Shown here: in pieces, positions 60,578 through 64,000 of the stretch
Position numbering within the stretch: position 1 is the stretch's first letter
Layout of the letters: every line of letters begins with the position of its first letter
NCBI RefSeq assembly: GCF_030409685.1
Contig: NZ_JAUFQJ010000005.1
Coordinates: forward strand, 62,001 to 126,000
Direction of reading: 5' to 3'
Source: Ferruginibacter paludis
GTDB taxonomy: Bacteria > Bacteroidota > Bacteroidia > Chitinophagales > Chitinophagaceae
DNA length: 64,000 bases
Notes under the pieces: model-generated
Seen by the model: the letters and a program-made list of their open reading frames with translations, nothing else
Told to the model about the DNA's origin: nothing
Database searches by the model: none
Made by a program: the position numbers and the translations under genes

Positions 60578-62953
60578 TTACTCGCTTTTCAAACTTCTCA
60601 CCGGGTCTAACAATGCCGCCCTGACGGCCTGGAAACTCACTGTCAGAAACGCTATCAGCAATGCAAACAAACCAGCCAATGCAAACATCCACCAGCTGAT
60701 ATCAATGCGGTAAGCGAAGTTCTGCATCCACCTTTGCATAACCCACCATGCAACCGGTGACGCTATCACGATGGCGATACCAACCAGCTTTACAAAATCT
60801 TTTGTCAACAGCTTTGCGATGCCTGCAACCGTAGCACCCAACACTTTTCTTACACCAATCTCTTTGGTGCGTTGTGCTGCTTCAAATGCAGCAAGGCTAA
60901 ACAATCCCAGCGCTGAAATCACGATGGCAATAACAGCAAACACAATCATGAGGAAAGAAGTCTGCTGGTCTTGTTTATATAAATTATTGAACGTGTCATC
61001 TAAAAAATTGTATTCCAGCGGACTGTCGCTCACATATTTTTTCCAGACAGTGTTGATGGCGCTCAATCCCATTGCAGCTTTTTCCCCGGCAATTCTCACC
61101 GTAAAAAAATTTCTCCATTTAGCATTGTTGAATATTACCACCGGGCCCGACTTTTCATGCAGGCTCTTATAAGAAAAATCATTTACCACGCCAATTACAC
61201 GGCCGGTATCCCCTTTAAAAACAAACCAGGTTCCTGTTGCCGGTACCGGCAGTTTAAAATCTTTCACGGCTGTTTCGTTCAATATAAAACCGTGTGCTCC
61301 GTTGTTGTTGCTTTCGCCAAACCACTCTCCTTCTTTCATTTTCAGTTGCATGGTATTTGCAAAATCCATGTCGGCGGAAAGTTGTGTGATCTTAGGATTG
61401 TAGCTGGTATCACGCCCTTTCCAATCGGCGCATTCCGTACACACGCTGCCAAGGTTTACCAGTGGCTGGTTGGAAGTGGCCACTTTTTCGATGCTGCTTT
61501 CAGCAAGCAGGTCCTGCTTCATCGCCGCCATCACCGATTCCCGCTTTCCTCTTTCGATGGTTTGAGGCAACATAAACGACAGGGTTTGCGACCTGTTATA
61601 GCCCGGGTTTTTATGCTGGATAAACTGAAGCTGGGAGTAGATTACAATGGTGCCCGCAATTAATATCACAGAAACGGTAAACTGCAATACCACCAGGCCT
61701 TTGCGGAAAGTGGCGTCTTTTACTTTCAGTACCGTGTTGCCACGGAACACATTCAATGGCTTAAAAGAGGATAGCAACAAGGCAGGATAAATACTGTTGA
61801 GCAGCAGGGCCGCCAATAATGTGCAACCCAATACCTTCCATATGTTCAGGGAGGTCAGCGGCAGTTCAAATGATTTTTCTGTTAGCTGGTTAAATACCGG
61901 CAGGCAGCATTTTATCAGCACCAGTGTTGCAAACAACGACAGGAGACTGATCAATAAAGACTCCGTAATAAATTGCAGGAAGAGGTGTGACTTATCAGCT
62001 CCATTTATTTTTCTTACGCTCACCTCTCTTGCCCGCAGGCTGGCCCTTGCCGTGGTAAGGTTTACATAATTGATACAGGCAATCAGCAACAGTAAAAAAC
62101 CAAGTATGGAAAATACATACACCGTATTGAGGTTGCCATGTATAAAAACAGAATTGTCTATTTCTGTTTCAAAGTGCATGTCTTTTAAAGCGATCATCGA
62201 TATCGGCGTGGCATCTCCCTTGCTTTTTGAGGCCATCAAATCCGTTATCTTTTTTTCAATAATGCCCGGTTTACTCCCCGCACTGGTTTTTACAAAAGTG
62301 ATGTAGTTGGCATTGCCCCACTGCTCATCGTTTTCCCTTATCTGCGCATTGGTAAGCAGGGCACTAATAGGTATAAAAGAAGTGTATTGAAAACTGGAAT
62401 TGGTAGGTGCATCTGCCACCACACCTCTTACCTGGTAATTCACTGAATCCACCCTGATCGTTTGCCCTACAGCAGCCGAATTACCAAAATATTTTTTGGC
62501 TTCCGCATTCGTTAAGATGATGCTGAAGGGGTTGGAATCAAACGCAGCGGCATTGCCTTCTTTAAAATCGTACTTAAAGATTTTGAACCAGGCCTCATCA
62601 ACATAGGCACAGCCTTTACTGTAAAACTGGTTGTCTTTAATGGTAAATATGGGCCAGTTGCTGGTGTACAAGCGAGCTGCATTATTAATTTCAGGCACTT
62701 CTTTTTTTATGGCGTCTGCCAGCAAAAGCGGGGTGCTCTCCCAAACCCAGCCCTGTAAGGGCAGCCTTGTGGTAAGCCGGTAAATACTGCTTTCTTCTTT
62801 GTGGTAATCATCAAAATTCATTTCGTTCTGTACCCACAGCAGTATAAATACCGCAGCCGTCATACCCACGGATAAACCAAGTATGTTGATGGCTGTGGTG
62901 CCTTTATTTTTCAGCAAACTGCGCCAGGCAATTGTAAAGTAGTTTTTTATCAT
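60578..62953 (-). CDS. MacB/FtsX-type ABC permease (array member 9, first in transcription order)
   Basis: 791 aa. N-terminus MIKNYFTIAWRSLLKNKGTT; coupling motifs RAREVSVRKINGA and RTKEIGVRKVLGA; C-terminus DPVRSLKSE, the only member with Asp-Pro in place of Asn-Pro. The first periplasmic domain starts with RLTTRLPLQGWVWESTPLLL, and the second has a Cys pair (VCTECADWKG) absent from the others. Directly preceded by copy B of the conserved sigma-54-like element, 30 nt from the start codon. Confidence 0.9.
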   Translation of the reverse strand: MIKNYFTIAWRSLLKNKGTTAINILGLSVGMTAAVFILLWVQNEMNFDDYHKEESSIYRLTTRLPLQGWVWESTPLLLADAIKKEVPEINNAARLYTSNWPIFTIKDNQFYSKGCAYVDEAWFKIFKYDFKEGNAAAFDSNPFSIILTNAEAKKYFGNSAAVGQTIRVDSVNYQVRGVVADAPTNSSFQYTSFIPISALLTNAQIRENDEQWGNANYITFVKTSAGSKPGIIEKKITDLMASKSKGDATPISMIALKDMHFETEIDNSVFIHGNLNTVYVFSILGFLLLLIACINYVNLTTARASLRAREVSVRKINGADKSHLFLQFITESLLISLLSLFATLVLIKCCLPVFNQLTEKSFELPLTSLNIWKVLGCTLLAALLLNSIYPALLLSSFKPLNVFRGNTVLKVKDATFRKGLVVLQFTVSVILIAGTIVIYSQLQFIQHKNPGYNRSQTLSFMLPQTIERGKRESVMAAMKQDLLAESSIEKVATSNQPLVNLGSVCTECADWKGRDTSYNPKITQLSADMDFANTMQLKMKEGEWFGESNNNGAHGFILNETAVKDFKLPVPATGTWFVFKGDTGRVIGVVNDFSYKSLHEKSGPVVIFNNAKWRNFFTVRIAGEKAAMGLSAINTVWKKYVSDSPLEYNFLDDTFNNLYKQDQQTSFLMIVFAVIAIVISALGLFSLAAFEAAQRTKEIGVRKVLGATVAGIAKLLTKDFVKLVGIAIVIASPVAWWVMQRWMQNFAYRIDISWWMFALAGLFALLIAFLTVSFQAVRAALLDPVRSLKSE

Positions 62954-62982
62954 GCTGTTGCCACTTGGATGTTTGCAGATTG

Positions 62983-63087
62983 GTTACAACAGCCATGCCA
63001 CGCTACAATGCTTAACTGCAAAGGGTTTCAGGCATCTCTTAAAAAAAAGTGTACGAAACCGGACAGCCAGTGTCTGATTTCGTACAT
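62983..63087 (-). promoter_or_regulatory. Sigma-54-like promoter with upstream palindrome, copy B (member 9)
   Basis: Same 105-bp element as 57721-57825. The TGGCATGGCTGTTGTA core is identical; the palindrome (63050-63085) differs at two bases. Here the palindrome is followed on the minus strand by T8 (63041-63048), so it could also work as the terminator of the upstream TSGG-repeat gene. The same palindrome in copy A has an interrupted T-run. Confidence 0.55.
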
Positions 63088-63172
63088 GTGTATATTTATA
63101 AAAGGCAGTCTGTCAGATTATCAATGTCGGGGAATTATTTACTTATCACTTGTAGATTATCCAATCCATCTG

Positions 63173-64000
63173 CTATTTAAAAGTAAGCACCAACTTACCA
63201 CTATTGGCATTCACTTTTACCTGCGTGCCACCGCCATTTACCTGGCCATTGATTTCATTTTCATCAATCTTTCCTTTAAAATTTCCCAGGTCATCAGCTT
63301 TAATTTTATCGGCACTTAAATCCATATCATAGCCTTTGCCGGCAGGCAATTGCAACTCAACTTTACCACTGCTGTTACCAATCTTTATAAACTTGCCGGC
63401 TGTTGTGATGGCCACTTTTATATCTCCGCCACTGGTGCCCGTTGTAAGGTTGCAGGCAAGGCCAGCCATATCAACATTACCCCCCGAAGTATGAGCGGTC
63501 AGATCACCTTTTATATCATTGGCCCTTACATTGCCACCACTGGTAGTTGCCTTGATGTCACCATTTAAGTTAACCAGTTTTAAATCGCCACCGGAGGTAG
63601 AAAGTTCTACTTTGCCGGTACAATTATTGGCTTCAATATTACCACCACTTGTGGTTAAATCAATATCATCATCTGAATCTTTCACGTCAATATTTCCACC
63701 ACTTGTTACGCCTTTTAATTTTCCTTTCACATTGTCTATATTAATATTTCCGCCGCTGGTAGTAACGCGTTGCTGACCTGCGATGGCTTTCAGGTCAATG
63801 TTTCCGCCACTTGTTGTAAGGTGCGTGGCAATATTCTTATTGGTATAAATCCTGAACGAAATAGACAACCCATTTTTCCAGTTCATGTTCTGACGTTTGG
63901 GTTTTGCGGTGGCTGTTAATTTATTGCCAGCAACCTCAACCGATAAATCATAGTATTCATCCAGTCTTTTTTGTATCTCTTCTTTTGAAACAGATGCGCC
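63173..64000 (-). CDS. TSGG-repeat (DUF4097-like) surface or periplasmic protein, 3' part
   Basis: The frame is open to the right edge, so the gene begins outside the window; 275 codons are visible. It starts in the window at GASVSKEEIQKRLDEYYDLS, and no start codon is needed at the internal ATG (63886). Eight TSGG(N/D) turns spaced 17-20 residues apart (HLTTSGGNIDLKA, RVTTSGGNINIDN, ...) predict a right-handed beta-helix, ending in a GGGTQVKVNANSGKLVLTFK strand. This is the pattern of DUF4097/adhesin-like proteins of Bacteroidota, usually exported. Function unknown. It lies upstream of the permease array on the same strand. Confidence 0.8.
   Translation of the reverse strand, partial: GASVSKEEIQKRLDEYYDLSVEVAGNKLTATAKPKRQNMNWKNGLSISFRIYTNKNIATHLTTSGGNIDLKAIAGQQRVTTSGGNINIDNVKGKLKGVTSGGNIDVKDSDDDIDLTTSGGNIEANNCTGKVELSTSGGDLKLVNLNGDIKATTSGGNVRANDIKGDLTAHTSGGNVDMAGLACNLTTGTSGGDIKVAITTAGKFIKIGNSSGKVELQLPAGKGYDMDLSADKIKADDLGNFKGKIDENEINGQVNGGGTQVKVNANSGKLVLTFK

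Overview
The window looks like chromosomal DNA of a Bacteroidota bacterium, most likely of the Chitinophagaceae or a close relative. The evidence is the Bacteroidota-type -7 boxes (TAnnTTTG) before several genes, a T9SS-sorted giant surface protein, a long (310 aa) NusB followed by a DUF1573 lipoprotein, YajC and CoaE, SSC-type lipoprotein signals, and a large family of about 800-residue MacB/FtsX permeases. I see no tRNA, rRNA, CRISPR array, phage gene or intact transposase.

Left edge (1-4.1 kb, minus strand): the end of an exopolysaccharide/capsule locus, with a Wza-like outer-membrane lipoprotein, a Wzc-like tyrosine kinase with a Tyr-Gly tail, and the first codons of a NusG-like (UpxY-type) antiterminator. 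A 77-90 aa protein with a PVDGG-type C-terminal sorting segment lies just upstream. From 4.4 to 6.1 kb there is an array of six degenerate units of about 275 bp with no credible gene. It is followed by a 1574-aa autotransporter-like repeat protein with a T9SS C-terminus.

Central housekeeping part (11-30 kb): urocanase (hutU), a 900-bp gene-free stretch with hairpins, an orphan terminator and nested inverted repeats, a maltose-type O-acetyltransferase, a second array of about 500-bp units (14.6-16.4 kb), groES-groEL, nusB-DUF1573-yajC, coaE, an aspartate aminotransferase, a MORN protein, several small secreted or membrane proteins, a DUF1080 protein, endonuclease III, and a rhomboid protease upstream of a Tat-exported M24 peptidase.

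30-38 kb: a PQQ-type sugar dehydrogenase, a divergent pair of an exported DsrE-like protein and a TsdA-like dihaem cytochrome c (possible periplasmic sulfur chemistry), a 112-bp MITE-like element with terminal inverted repeats and a 10-bp flanking duplication, an NTF2-like protein, a CocE/NonD hydrolase, a CDF metal transporter and a small SET-domain protein.

38-63 kb: one ABC ATPase gene followed by nine tandem paralogous MacB/FtsX permease genes, all on the minus strand, interrupted once by a plus-strand PIN toxin-antitoxin pair. Two of the permease genes carry a nearly identical 105-bp upstream element with a 15-bp palindrome and a sequence close to a sigma-54 (-24/-12) promoter. That element is the best candidate in the window for an undescribed regulatory system. 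A TSGG-repeat (DUF4097-like) protein gene upstream of the array runs off the right edge.

Intergenic DNA is rich in dispersed repeats: AT-rich hairpin cores shared by the two arrays and 36.3 kb, AATTATCAATTA strings, GCTGAAA heptads, GC-rich palindromes and an ACGTCTTAACGCC-type string before permease starts.
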